The position numbers and the translations under genes are program-made. 40,004 nucleotides of DNA. It comes from Verrucomicrobiota bacterium. Lineage in GTDB: Bacteria; Verrucomicrobiota; Verrucomicrobiia; Limisphaerales; UBA11358. The DNA is taken from positions 1 to 40,004 of the forward strand of contig JAJPJM010000143.1 in the NCBI GenBank assembly GCA_021324235.1, written 5' to 3'. The number at the start of each line of letters is the position of its first letter. Positions within the stretch are counted from its first letter, which is position 1. The notes under the pieces are model-generated. The model was not told the DNA's origin. It saw nothing but the letters and a program-made list of their open reading frames with translations, and made no database searches. Of this stretch, positions 17,019-24,774 are shown one piece after another.

Positions 17019-19676
17019 TTATGGCCCGAAAGAAACCACCACCGACTGATTCCGGGAAACCGGTGTCGCGGGCAGGTCGATTTCGTAAACATCCCCGTCC
17101 GGTGCGCCAATGGAATCGCCCAACGGCATGGCACTCCCGGCGCGAACCAGCCGGTGAACCGGCGGGCTGGTTTTCCGGCCGTTGATTTCCACTTTTCCCG
17201 GCGTCCAATCTTTGGGCCAGGCCGCCGGGGGGTGAATCCGCAAAATCCAGGAGCGTTCATTCAGCGCTTTTTGAAAACCACCCGTTGCCGCGCCGATCGC
17301 CACCCTCACGGTTTTGGCCGCGTCGTCTGCGGTTGCCGTGATGGGCGTATTGCGGAATTCACCACGCTGGTAAGCCGTGGTCAACGTGTCGTCCTCGTAA
17401 AGGACGGCCGTGTTCGTTTCGCCGGCACAGGGATATAAATCCAGCGTGAGGGGATTCCACGGTTTTTCCCCGGTGAACTGCATTTCCGGCGCCAGCGGCA
17501 GAATCGCCCCCGATTTGATGTAAATCGGAATTTCGCCGAGCGGCACCTGGTATGTGACGGTCACGGGACCGGAAACGGTTACACCGTTCCAGGCGTCGAT
17601 CCAGGTACCGGGGGGAATCCAGGCTACACGGATGGCGGAGCTGTCGTTGGGAGATCGCCACTGTAGTTTCAAGAGCGCATCGAATTCCATTTGCAAATAC
17701 TCGATGCGCAGCCGGTGCGGCCGGCCGGCGGTCAACACGGCGCCGGCTTCCGATGTGGTCGCTGCATGCGGTCCCCAGGCGTCCACCACCAGTTTGTCGT
17801 CAATCCACACCCGCGCCCCGTCGTCCTCCACCGTGGCCAGTGTCACGTCACCCACTGCCGCCGGCACCTCGATCGTTCCTGTCCAGCGCGCCGAAAAATG
17901 CGTGCGCGGGAAACCTGGCGCGGGACTGTTCTTGCTCCAGTCAAAATCCACGTTGGCATCCGTCCGGGCCAGGGCCGGCACGCCGGAAAGGGTTTCGTTC
18001 GTATAAAATTCCCCCTTCAATCCGGGCTGGCCATCCGGGGTTTTCAGCCAGTCGGCCGGGACCACTTGCATCGAACCTTGCAGCACCGGCGCGACCAGGA
18101 TGTATTGGCCCAGCAGATATTCATCCTCGCGGCTGGCCTCGGCAAATTGCGGGTAATCCAGATCCAGTCGGCGCAGGAGCGGTTCGCCGGTTTCATAATT
18201 CTCGTGAGCCGCGGCATAAAAAACCGGCAGTAACCGGTAGCGCATGTCCACAAATCGCCGGGCAACCTGCTCGGCTTCCGGTCCAAAGGTCCACGGCATC
18301 CGCTCCAGATTGTGCGTACAATGGGGGCGATAAACCGGCGAGAGTGCGCCATATTCAATCCAGCGAATGTATTGTTCCGGCGTCGGGTTGGAAACATGTC
18401 CGCCCAGATCATCGCTCTCGTAGGGGAAAAGCGATTGCACCCCAGAATGGACCGCGTTTTCCACGGCCCGTCGCAGAAAATCGTAACCCGGCCCGATGTC
18501 GCCGGTCCACTGGAACGGAAACCGGTGTGCGGCCGCATCCATCGGGCGTTTGCGGATGCCATTATCAATGCCGTCCACGTTGGCCATGATGAGCGGGCGC
18601 TGTTCCGGCCGGACACGCGCCGTTGTATCGTGATAGAGGCGCATGCCCCAGACTTCCTTCTTCAGGCCGGGCTCCGGCGGGACGAGGGCGACCCACCAGT
18701 TGCGGTCATACCACCAGATGTCGAGGCCGTCGTTCAGCAGACCGGACAGGCCGTTGAAACGGTAATTCAATTCCCTGGCATCCAGCCCGGTCACGTTGGT
18801 GTTGAGTGGTTCGGGATGGTCGTTAAACAGAATCCGGGTGTTCTGGGCGTGTGCCTCGCGGAGAAACCTCGCCACATCGGGAAATAAATTCGTGTTCGGC
18901 TGGTAACCGGTGGACGCCCCCGCGCGCCAGCCGGTGTCCACGACCAGCACATCGAGCGGAATCCGGCGCGCTCGGTAATCGTCGATCTGTTTCAGCGCCG
19001 TCGCCTCGCTGTAATCATACCAGCGGCTGTCAAACGCGCCGAACATGAACAGCGGCGGCATCTCGGTCGGTCCGGTCAGCTTGAGAAAATCCTTTCGCAA
19101 GGTTGGATAATTCCCGCGGGGCGCGAAAACGTAAATGTCCGGCGCGTCATTGCCCAGATCCCAGCCGCCGTTTTGCATGGGGTGCGGCGGCGGCGTGAGT
19201 CCCCACGGCGGCGGGACCATTCGCGGGGTATCGGCAAACGACCAGACCACCGGTTGGTCGGCCGGGCCGGGCAACCATTGGCTGTTCTCCCGTTTGCCGT
19301 CGTATGCATAAAGCATGCGTCCGTCGGGGGATTCGACGCGGATGCCATCCAACGTGGTGGCGGATTGGGGAACGCGCACGACGTAGTTGGCTGTGTGAAT
19401 GACCACCTGGTCGGCGTTGGTATCGGTTGTGAACGCCGTTCCGGGCCAATCCCGGTTCAACACGTGAAAGGTGGTCCGATTCTCAAATCCTTGGGGGCCT
19501 TTCAACTCAAGCCGGACCAGCGAATCGGAGAGCACCTGGACGCGAACTTTCCCGATCACAATGTCCGACGGCAACGCATTGGCGAGGCCCGGCAGAAAAA
19601 GCAGCCCGGCTGCGGCGATTTTCAGACAAAACCTCTTCGAGGAAACCCGGTTACCGGCTGAATTAAGCATCCGCAT
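17019..19676 (-). CDS. Exported GH31 alpha-glucosidase-family enzyme with PA14 domain
   Basis: An 885-residue GH31 enzyme. The N-terminus has a signal peptide (about residues 14-34, cut near ANA-LPSD). The barrel shows LDIWWYDRNW (nucleophile D324) and FQWTGDIG (acid/base D393), then FPYESDDLGGH (418-427), typical of the family. A PA14 domain (about 550-690, with GEFYTNETL, TLATVEDDGARVWID) is inserted between the barrel and the final beta-sheet domain; PA14 is a known carbohydrate-binding insertion in glycosidases. It probably trims alpha-glucosides from the non-reducing end in the periplasm or outside. It is the first gene of a two-gene operon with the GH31 gene at 14424-16964, and a locus dyad lies 29 nt upstream of its ATG. 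Confidence 0.9.
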   Translation of the reverse strand: MRMLNSAGNRVSSKRFCLKIAAAGLLFLPGLANALPSDIVIGKVRVQVLSDSLVRLELKGPQGFENRTTFHVLNRDWPGTAFTTDTNADQVVIHTANYVVRVPQSATTLDGIRVESPDGRMLYAYDGKRENSQWLPGPADQPVVWSFADTPRMVPPPWGLTPPPHPMQNGGWDLGNDAPDIYVFAPRGNYPTLRKDFLKLTGPTEMPPLFMFGAFDSRWYDYSEATALKQIDDYRARRIPLDVLVVDTGWRAGASTGYQPNTNLFPDVARFLREAHAQNTRILFNDHPEPLNTNVTGLDARELNYRFNGLSGLLNDGLDIWWYDRNWWVALVPPEPGLKKEVWGMRLYHDTTARVRPEQRPLIMANVDGIDNGIRKRPMDAAAHRFPFQWTGDIGPGYDFLRRAVENAVHSGVQSLFPYESDDLGGHVSNPTPEQYIRWIEYGALSPVYRPHCTHNLERMPWTFGPEAEQVARRFVDMRYRLLPVFYAAAHENYETGEPLLRRLDLDYPQFAEASREDEYLLGQYILVAPVLQGSMQVVPADWLKTPDGQPGLKGEFYTNETLSGVPALARTDANVDFDWSKNSPAPGFPRTHFSARWTGTIEVPAAVGDVTLATVEDDGARVWIDDKLVVDAWGPHAATTSEAGAVLTAGRPHRLRIEYLQMEFDALLKLQWRSPNDSSAIRVAWIPPGTWIDAWNGVTVSGPVTVTYQVPLGEIPIYIKSGAILPLAPEMQFTGEKPWNPLTLDLYPCAGETNTAVLYEDDTLTTAYQRGEFRNTPITATADDAAKTVRVAIGAATGGFQKALNERSWILRIHPPAAWPKDWTPGKVEINGRKTSPPVHRLVRAGSAMPLGDSIGAPDGDVYEIDLPATPVSRNQSVVVSFGP

Positions 19677-19704
19677 TGATTGCCAGAGCGGTATGTCACC
19701 GGCA

Positions 19705-19722
19705 ACCGCATAAATGTGCGAT
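19705..19722 (-). promoter_or_regulatory. Locus dyad before the GH31 operon
   Basis: On the minus strand this reads ATCGCAC-ATTT-ATGCGGT, with the strong ATGCGGT half nearest the GH31 gene as at most other copies. It lies in the divergent gap between the GH31 operon and the sensor kinase. The ATG at 19676 is only 29 nt away, and no good -10 box sits at the usual spacing on either side, so promoter placement is unclear. Confidence 0.55.
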
Positions 19723-19787
19723 GACTGAAATCATCTTCCGTGCAAGGTCTGCTTGTGCCGGTTCGGTGGTGGCGGCATAATCGGTTC

Positions 19788-21266
19788 ATGTCCCGGCGTT
19801 CGACGTTAGCACACTTGACCGGCGGGCTCCTCTGGCTGGCGGTCCTGACGATCCCGGCACACGCCGCCATTTTATGGAGCGATCCCGGTTCACGCGTGAT
19901 TCATTCGACGCCGGACGGCACCGATATTCTCGGCGGCAAGGTCAAACGCGATGACAAGGCGAGCGACGCGCTTTATTTCAAATTCCGCGTGGACCCGCTT
20001 TCGGATCCGGCGGATGAGCCGTATTACGCGTTGTTTCAACTGGTCGAAAGCAACAAAGTGCGGCTGGGGGTGGGCAACGCGCTGGAAGCCTGGGGGTATT
20101 CGGCGGCTTATACGTCGGAAACCGGCCCGTCGAACAAAGTGGCCATCGACTCGGGCGAATTCAATTTGCGTTCGGCGCATCCCGAAGCTGCGCCGATGGG
20201 CGAGACGTTGCCTTATGAATTGCCAAGCCACAATCATCCGCGGACGATTGTTTTCAAAGTGCAATATGTCCCGGGCGGCGATGATTTGGTGACGGTGTGG
20301 CTGGATCCAAATCTGACGCACGGCGCGACGGCGGAAAATCAGCCGGATGATGTCACAACGAAATTCAAGGCGAAGGCAACGTTCGACGAAATCCGCCTGC
20401 GCCACGGCGGCAGCGGCGGCATTCGCAATGACGGCGGCAACGGCTGGATTTTCAGCGGCATGGCCATCGCCACTTCGTTTAATGATTTTGTCGTGGTGCA
20501 TTTCTGGCAGACGTGGTGGTTTTCCACGTCATTGGCGTTATTTGTTCTCGCGGCCGTCGGTGCCACGGTGCGCATGGTCGAACGGCGAAGGTATCAGTTT
20601 CAATTGCAACGCGCCGAACAGCAACACGCGCTGGAACAGGAACGCGCGCGCATTGCCCAGGATTTGCACGACGACCTGGGTTCAACCCTGACCCGGCTGT
20701 CGCTGTTGAGCGGTCTGGTCAAGGCGGACAAGGACAAACCCGAGCAGGTTGAAGCCCACGCCGGCAAACTGTCCCAGGCGGCCGACCAGACCGTACGCGC
20801 GCTGGAGGAAATCGTCTGGGCGGTCCGTCCGGGCAGTGACACCCTGCAAAGTCTGGCAGAGTACATCGCACATTTTGCGAACGAACTCTTCGACGGCAAT
20901 GTCACCCGCTGCCGGCTGGATCTGCCGCATGACCTGCCGGCACTGGCACTGCCGCCGGACCTGCGCCACAACATTTTCCTCATCGTCAAGGAGGCGCTGA
21001 CGAATGCGCTCAAGCACGCCGGCGCCTGCGAAGTTCTGGTGCAGGTGAAAATTTCCGGGTGTGCGCTGGAAATTCTCGTGCGGGACGACGGCCGGGGTTT
21101 TGACCCGGCGTCATTGGCCGAAGGCCGGCGCAACGGAGTGGGGAACATGCGGCGGCGCGCCGAGGCGATTGGGGGAAAACTGGAATGGCAAAGCACCCCC
21201 GGTCAGGGAACCGCGGTCAGACTTGCAGTGAATTTGAAGAAGACTGCAAACGCGGCCGGAACTTGA
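19788..21266 (+). CDS. Sensor histidine kinase (HisKA_3/HATPase_c) with large extracytoplasmic sensor domain
   Basis: A 492-residue membrane kinase. The start at ATG 19788 gives a signal peptide (about residues 1-24, LTIPAHAA). A roughly 210-residue periplasmic domain of concanavalin/LamG-like appearance follows, then one membrane segment (about 241-262). The kinase part has a HisKA_3 dimerisation helix with phosphate-accepting His in QDLHDDLG (H294), an N-box (KEALTNALKHAG), a G-box DDGRGFD and GVGNMRRRAEAIGG. This is the NarX/DesK-type arrangement that pairs with LuxR-type regulators, one of which is encoded 91 nt downstream. The sensor domain may recognise glycan, given the position in a starch locus; this is inference. 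It is divergent from the GH31 operon. Confidence 0.88.
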   Translation: MSRRSTLAHLTGGLLWLAVLTIPAHAAILWSDPGSRVIHSTPDGTDILGGKVKRDDKASDALYFKFRVDPLSDPADEPYYALFQLVESNKVRLGVGNALEAWGYSAAYTSETGPSNKVAIDSGEFNLRSAHPEAAPMGETLPYELPSHNHPRTIVFKVQYVPGGDDLVTVWLDPNLTHGATAENQPDDVTTKFKAKATFDEIRLRHGGSGGIRNDGGNGWIFSGMAIATSFNDFVVVHFWQTWWFSTSLALFVLAAVGATVRMVERRRYQFQLQRAEQQHALEQERARIAQDLHDDLGSTLTRLSLLSGLVKADKDKPEQVEAHAGKLSQAADQTVRALEEIVWAVRPGSDTLQSLAEYIAHFANELFDGNVTRCRLDLPHDLPALALPPDLRHNIFLIVKEALTNALKHAGACEVLVQVKISGCALEILVRDDGRGFDPASLAEGRRNGVGNMRRRAEAIGGKLEWQSTPGQGTAVRLAVNLKKTANAAGT

Positions 21267-21281
21267 GGGCGGACTTGTTTT

Positions 21282-21299
21282 GCCGCATGTTTATGCAGT
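21282..21299 (+). promoter_or_regulatory. Locus dyad upstream of the response regulator
   Basis: GCCGCAT-GTTT-ATGCAGT lies in the 91-nt gap between the sensor kinase and response regulator genes. A weak -10-like TAAGAG begins at 21322, 23 nt after the dyad end. This suggests that the regulator has its own promoter controlled by the same factor as the hydrolase genes, perhaps itself. Confidence 0.6.
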
Positions 21300-21357
21300 T
21301 GAGCGGTCACCGCCATTGGAGTAAGAGTAGGGTGTGGTTGCCAGTATTGCCCAGGAC

Positions 21358-21987
21358 ATGCAGATTAAAGTTGCCATCGTGGATGATGACGAGGGCATTC
21401 GTACCAGCCTCGCGGCGCTCATCCGTCGCGCTCCGAACCTCAAACTCGCCGGCGACTACGCGAATGCCGAAACGGCCTTGAAGGAAGTCCCCCGCCATCC
21501 GCCCGATGTTGTGCTGATGGACATCAATCTGCCGGGGATAAAGGGGGTCGAATGTGTCCGGCAATTGAAGGCCGCGCTGCCGGCCGTGCAATTTCTGATG
21601 CTGACGGTTTACGAGGACAGCGACTCGCTGTTTAATTCCCTCAAGGCGGGCGCGAGCGGTTATCTGCTCAAACGCACGGCTTCGGCGCGACTGCTGGAGG
21701 CCATCCGCGATGTTCATGCCGGCGGTTCGCCGATGACGCCGCAATTGGCCCGGCGGGTCGTTCAGTTCTTCACCCATTCCGTGGACGACACGCCCTCCTC
21801 GCTGGCGGGGTTGACCCCCGGCGAAAAGGAATTTCTCAACCAGCTCGCGAACGGTTATGCCTACAAAGAAATCGCCGACCGGATGAAAATCAGCATTGAT
21901 ACCGTGCGCAGTTACGTGCGGACCGTATACGAAAAACTGCACGTTCACTCGCGAACCGAAGCGGTGGTCAAATACTTGCGGGGTTGA
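21358..21987 (+). CDS. NarL/LuxR-family response regulator
   Basis: A 209-residue two-component regulator. The ATG at 21358 (MQIKVAIVDDDEG) starts exactly at the receiver domain; a GTG at 21334 is possible but adds no domain. The receiver spans about residues 1-120 with acidic pocket DDD and phospho-acceptor D55 in VLMDINLPG. A LuxR-type helix-turn-helix lies at about 145-205 (LTPGEKEFLNQLANG, YKEIADRM, VRSYVRTVYEKL). It should be phosphorylated by the upstream kinase. Its presence inside the alpha-glucan locus, and a copy of the locus dyad before its own gene, make it the best candidate for binding that dyad. A hairpin terminator follows. Confidence 0.92.
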   Translation: MQIKVAIVDDDEGIRTSLAALIRRAPNLKLAGDYANAETALKEVPRHPPDVVLMDINLPGIKGVECVRQLKAALPAVQFLMLTVYEDSDSLFNSLKAGASGYLLKRTASARLLEAIRDVHAGGSPMTPQLARRVVQFFTHSVDDTPSSLAGLTPGEKEFLNQLANGYAYKEIADRMKISIDTVRSYVRTVYEKLHVHSRTEAVVKYLRG

Positions 21988-22033
21988 AATACCCCGGGAA
22001 TTCCCGGCGTCAATCCCTGTGATGGAATGGAAC

Positions 22034-22089
22034 CGAACCCTCGCCGTGCCGGACGTGGATTCGGCGCGGCCGGGTTCGAGTCAATTTTT
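22034..22089 (+). terminator. Rho-independent terminator after the two-component genes
   Basis: CGAACCC (22034-22040) pairs with GGGTTCG (22072-22078), and CCGTGCCG (22044-22051) pairs with CGGCGCGG (22062-22069) with one G-T pair, giving a long stem. A T-run (TTTTT, 22085-22089) follows. It separates the two-component genes from the DUF5989 gene. A perfect 14-bp palindrome CCGGGAATTCCCGG lies just upstream at 21994-22007. Confidence 0.7.
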
Positions 22090-22104
22090 AGATTGTTAAC
22101 TCCC

Positions 22105-22257
22105 ATGTGGTCGCTGCTCAAAGAATTTTTGCAATTCTCCCGACAGGAGAAAAAATGGTGGCTTATTCCCTTGATCGTCATCCTGTTGTTGCTGGGAGTC
22201 GTTTTGATTTTTACCGCCAGTTCCGGTATTACCTGGGCGCTTTACCCGTTTCTTTGA
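22105..22257 (+). CDS. Small DUF5989-type membrane protein
   Basis: A 50-residue protein: an N-terminal amphipathic stretch (MWSLLKEFLQFSRQEKKWW) followed by one strong membrane helix (about residues 21-42) and a short tail. This matches the small proteins usually encoded directly before or after carbamoyltransferases of the NodU/HypF type, together with an SxtJ-type protein. The start at ATG 22105 is chosen because the upstream part of the frame lies in the terminator. The carbamoyltransferase starts 3 nt after its stop, so the three genes form one operon. Function is unknown. Confidence 0.8.
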   Translation: MWSLLKEFLQFSRQEKKWWLIPLIVILLLLGVVLIFTASSGITWALYPFL

Positions 22258-22260
22258 ATC

Positions 22261-24084
22261 GTGTCTGCGCCGCGCCATATCCTCGGCCTCTCGGCGTATT
22301 ATCACGACGCCGCCGCGGCGCTGTTGCGTGACGGGAAAATCATCTGCGCGGCGCAGGAGGAACGGTTCACCCGCAAAAAAAATGATTCCGATTTCCCGTC
22401 ACGGGCCGTTCAGTTTTGTTTCCACCATGCCGGCCTGTCCCCGTCGCAAATCGACGCCGTGATTTTTTACGACAAGCCGGTGCTCAAGTTTACCCGCCTG
22501 CTGGAAACCTACCTTGCCGTTGTGCCCGGCGGCTGGCGCACCTTTCCCACCGTGCTGTCGAACTGGCTCGGCGGGAAGCTGGACTTGCGCAAAACGATCC
22601 GCGCCGGTTTGCCCGGTCTGCGTGCGGACTGCCCAATCCTGTTCGCCGAACACCATCAGTCGCATGCCGCCAGCGCCTTTTACCCGTCACCCTTTGACGA
22701 GGCGGCCATCCTGACGATTGATGGCGTCGGCGAATGGGCGACGACCACCCTTGGCCACGGGCGCGGCAATGAAATCAGCCCCCTCAAAGAACTCCGCTTT
22801 CCCCATTCGCTCGGGCTGCTCTATTCCGCGTTTACGGATTACTGCGGGTTCCGCATCAACTCCGGTGAATACAAACTCATGGGGCTGGCCCCGTATGGGA
22901 AACCGGTCTTTGCCGATATGATCCGCGGCGAATTGATTGACGTCAGACCCGACGGCTCGTTTCGACTGAATTTGGACTACTTCAATTTTTTGCGGGGCAC
23001 CACCATGACCAATGGACGGTTCCATCGACTGTTCGGCGGGCCGCCGCGCCGGCCGGAGGAGGAAATCGAGCATCGGCACATGAACGTGGCCTGTTCCATC
23101 CAGGCGGTTACGGAAGAAATCATGCTCCGCCTGGCTCGCCACGCCCGCGAAGTCACTGGTTCCAGAAATCTCTGTCTGGCCGGTGGGGTGGCCCTGAACT
23201 GTGTTGCCAACGGACTGATTCTCAAGGAAAAAATCTTCGACCACGTCTGGGTTCAGCCTGCCGCCGGCGACGCGGGCGGCGCGCTCGGCGCGGCGCTGGC
23301 CGCGTGGTATCGACATCCGGACGCGCCGCCACGGCCGGCCGGCAACGGCGATGCCATGCAGTCTTCGCTGCTTGGACCGGAATTTTCCGATGCAGAAATT
23401 GAAGCCGCCCTCCGCCGGCACGGCGCGGTCTTTCAAAAACTGGAAGGACCGGCGTTGTTGGATTTCGCCGTGGAATTGTTGAAGACGGGAAAAATCGTCG
23501 GCTGGTTTCAGGGGCGGATGGAATTTGGCCCGCGCGCGCTCGGCAACCGCTCGATTCTGGGTGACGCCCGCTCGCCCCAAATGCAGTCGGTGATGAATTT
23601 GAAGGTGAAATTCCGCGAGTCATTCCGGCCGTTCGCCCCCGTCGTCCGCCGCGAGTGCGTGGCCGATTATTTTGAATTGGACACCGACTCGCCCTACATG
23701 CTGTTTACCGCGCCGCTCAGGAAGGAATTGCGAAAGCCGCTGCCGGCCGGGGTGACCGGGTTGGACCTGCTCAAAGCCGGTCGCTCCACCGTGCCTGCTG
23801 TCACCCACGTGGATTACTCGGCGCGCGTCCAGACCGTGACGCGCGATGGCAACCCTTTGCTTTACGAGCTGCTGTTGCGCTTCGAACGCGCGACCGGCTG
23901 CGGTGTGCTCGTCAACACTTCGTTCAACGTGCGCGGGGAACCGATTGTCTGTACGCCCGACGACGCTTATCGCTGTTTCATGAACACGGAAATGGATTAT
24001 CTCATCATGGGCGGTTTTGTCGCCGAACGAACCGCGCAACCCGGCAGGATTCTGCAGCGCCGCGTGGTTGCACCGGCTGATTGA
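22261..24084 (+). CDS. Carbamoyltransferase, NodU/CmcH family
   Basis: A 607-residue enzyme of the family that transfers a carbamoyl group from carbamoyl phosphate, via carbamoyl-adenylate, to hydroxyl groups of sugars or small molecules. The GTG start at 22261 opens on the family N-terminus (HILGLSAYYHDAAAALL). Visible signatures are EERFTRKKND, the histidine-rich EHHQSHAASAFYPSP, LAGGVALNCVANG in the ASKHA-fold part, and the C-terminal GRMEFGPRALGNRSILGD. It is cytoplasmic and of usual length. It is flanked by DUF5989 and SxtJ-type genes with almost no gap. Likely role: decoration of a surface glycan or secondary metabolite; the acceptor is not known. No locus dyad is found before this operon. 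Confidence 0.93.
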   Translation: MSAPRHILGLSAYYHDAAAALLRDGKIICAAQEERFTRKKNDSDFPSRAVQFCFHHAGLSPSQIDAVIFYDKPVLKFTRLLETYLAVVPGGWRTFPTVLSNWLGGKLDLRKTIRAGLPGLRADCPILFAEHHQSHAASAFYPSPFDEAAILTIDGVGEWATTTLGHGRGNEISPLKELRFPHSLGLLYSAFTDYCGFRINSGEYKLMGLAPYGKPVFADMIRGELIDVRPDGSFRLNLDYFNFLRGTTMTNGRFHRLFGGPPRRPEEEIEHRHMNVACSIQAVTEEIMLRLARHAREVTGSRNLCLAGGVALNCVANGLILKEKIFDHVWVQPAAGDAGGALGAALAAWYRHPDAPPRPAGNGDAMQSSLLGPEFSDAEIEAALRRHGAVFQKLEGPALLDFAVELLKTGKIVGWFQGRMEFGPRALGNRSILGDARSPQMQSVMNLKVKFRESFRPFAPVVRRECVADYFELDTDSPYMLFTAPLRKELRKPLPAGVTGLDLLKAGRSTVPAVTHVDYSARVQTVTRDGNPLLYELLLRFERATGCGVLVNTSFNVRGEPIVCTPDDAYRCFMNTEMDYLIMGGFVAERTAQPGRILQRRVVAPAD

Positions 24085-24085
24085 A

Positions 24086-24487
24086 ATGAAACTCAATTTG
24101 AAAGACGAGCCCAAGGAATGGCGGAAGTCCGCGCTGATGACCGCGCTGGGGCTTGTGATTTTGAGTTCCGTGTTGCGCTGGCGGCACATCCTGGCAAGCG
24201 ACCGCTGGCTTCTCGTGATCGCAATGTCTGGCGTCGCGGCTGTTTGTGCCTGGTGGCAGCCGCGCTGGTTCCGGGGATATTACCAGGTTTCAATGCGGCT
24301 TGGATTTGCCATCAGCCAGGTTGGGGGCCGGGTCGCGCTCCTGTTCTTTTTCCTTTTCATCCTTACACCGTTCGGCCTGATTTTACGGCTGGCGGGAAAG
24401 GACGCTTTGCAACTCCGGACGCCGCGCCGGGCGACAACCTATTGGCAAACGGCCAAACGTTATGGCCCGCTGGACCGGCTTTTCTAA
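24086..24487 (+). CDS. SxtJ-type small membrane protein
   Basis: A 133-residue protein with about three hydrophobic segments (residues 16-31, 42-57, 72-104) and a soluble C-terminus ending RRATTYWQTAKRYGPLDRLF, a sequence style typical of SxtJ proteins that accompany carbamoyltransferases. ATG 24086 is chosen, one nucleotide after the carbamoyltransferase stop. It completes the DUF5989-carbamoyltransferase-SxtJ operon. The biochemical role is not established; a membrane partner for carbamoylation or export is possible. Confidence 0.82.
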   Translation: MKLNLKDEPKEWRKSALMTALGLVILSSVLRWRHILASDRWLLVIAMSGVAAVCAWWQPRWFRGYYQVSMRLGFAISQVGGRVALLFFFLFILTPFGLILRLAGKDALQLRTPRRATTYWQTAKRYGPLDRLF

Positions 24488-24529
24488 CGGCCGGAATCAA
24501 CAAAACCTGCATTGATGGGAGTCCGGCCG
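24488..24529 (+). terminator. Inverted repeat downstream of the SxtJ-type gene
   Basis: CGGCCGGA (24488-24495) and TCCGGCCG (24522-24529) are perfect inverted repeats separated by 26 nt, starting right at the gene's stop. There is no T-run, so it may be a Rho-dependent end or an mRNA stabiliser. The remaining stretch to 24699 holds a CCCGGCGCCGGG palindrome (24541-24552) and no gene that I can support. Confidence 0.4.
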
Positions 24530-24699
24530 ATAAGGGAAAACCCGGCGCCGGGCGATGTCCGTATCACCGCCCAACACCGGTAGGGTTCCGCTTTCGAGCG
24601 TTGATGGGGCGGGCAAGGTTGCGGGAGGGGGGGGTGATTTTCACCACGGGTTTGGGTGCGCCCGGCACTCACCCGCATTCGTGATTTGCACGGGTCCAA

Positions 24700-24744
24700 C
24701 CTGCACAAACATGCGGTAGTATTTAACGGCGCCAATGCTATTTT
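24700..24744 (+). promoter_or_regulatory. Locus dyad and -10 box of the tandem-module protein gene
   Basis: CCTGCAC-AAAC-ATGCGGT (24700-24717) is followed by an extended-type -10 TGCTATTTT, whose TATTTT hexamer (24739-24744) begins 22 nt after the dyad. The ATG at 24775 is about 24 nt beyond the predicted start of transcription. Confidence 0.72.
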
Positions 24745-24774
24745 CATAAGGAACACCCTGTTTAAAAAAATATT

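Noticed and set aside
21994-22007. Perfect palindrome CCGGGAATTCCCGG after the response regulator
   Set aside because: Only one copy is seen and it has no relation to the locus dyad; kept as a note to the terminator region rather than called an operator.
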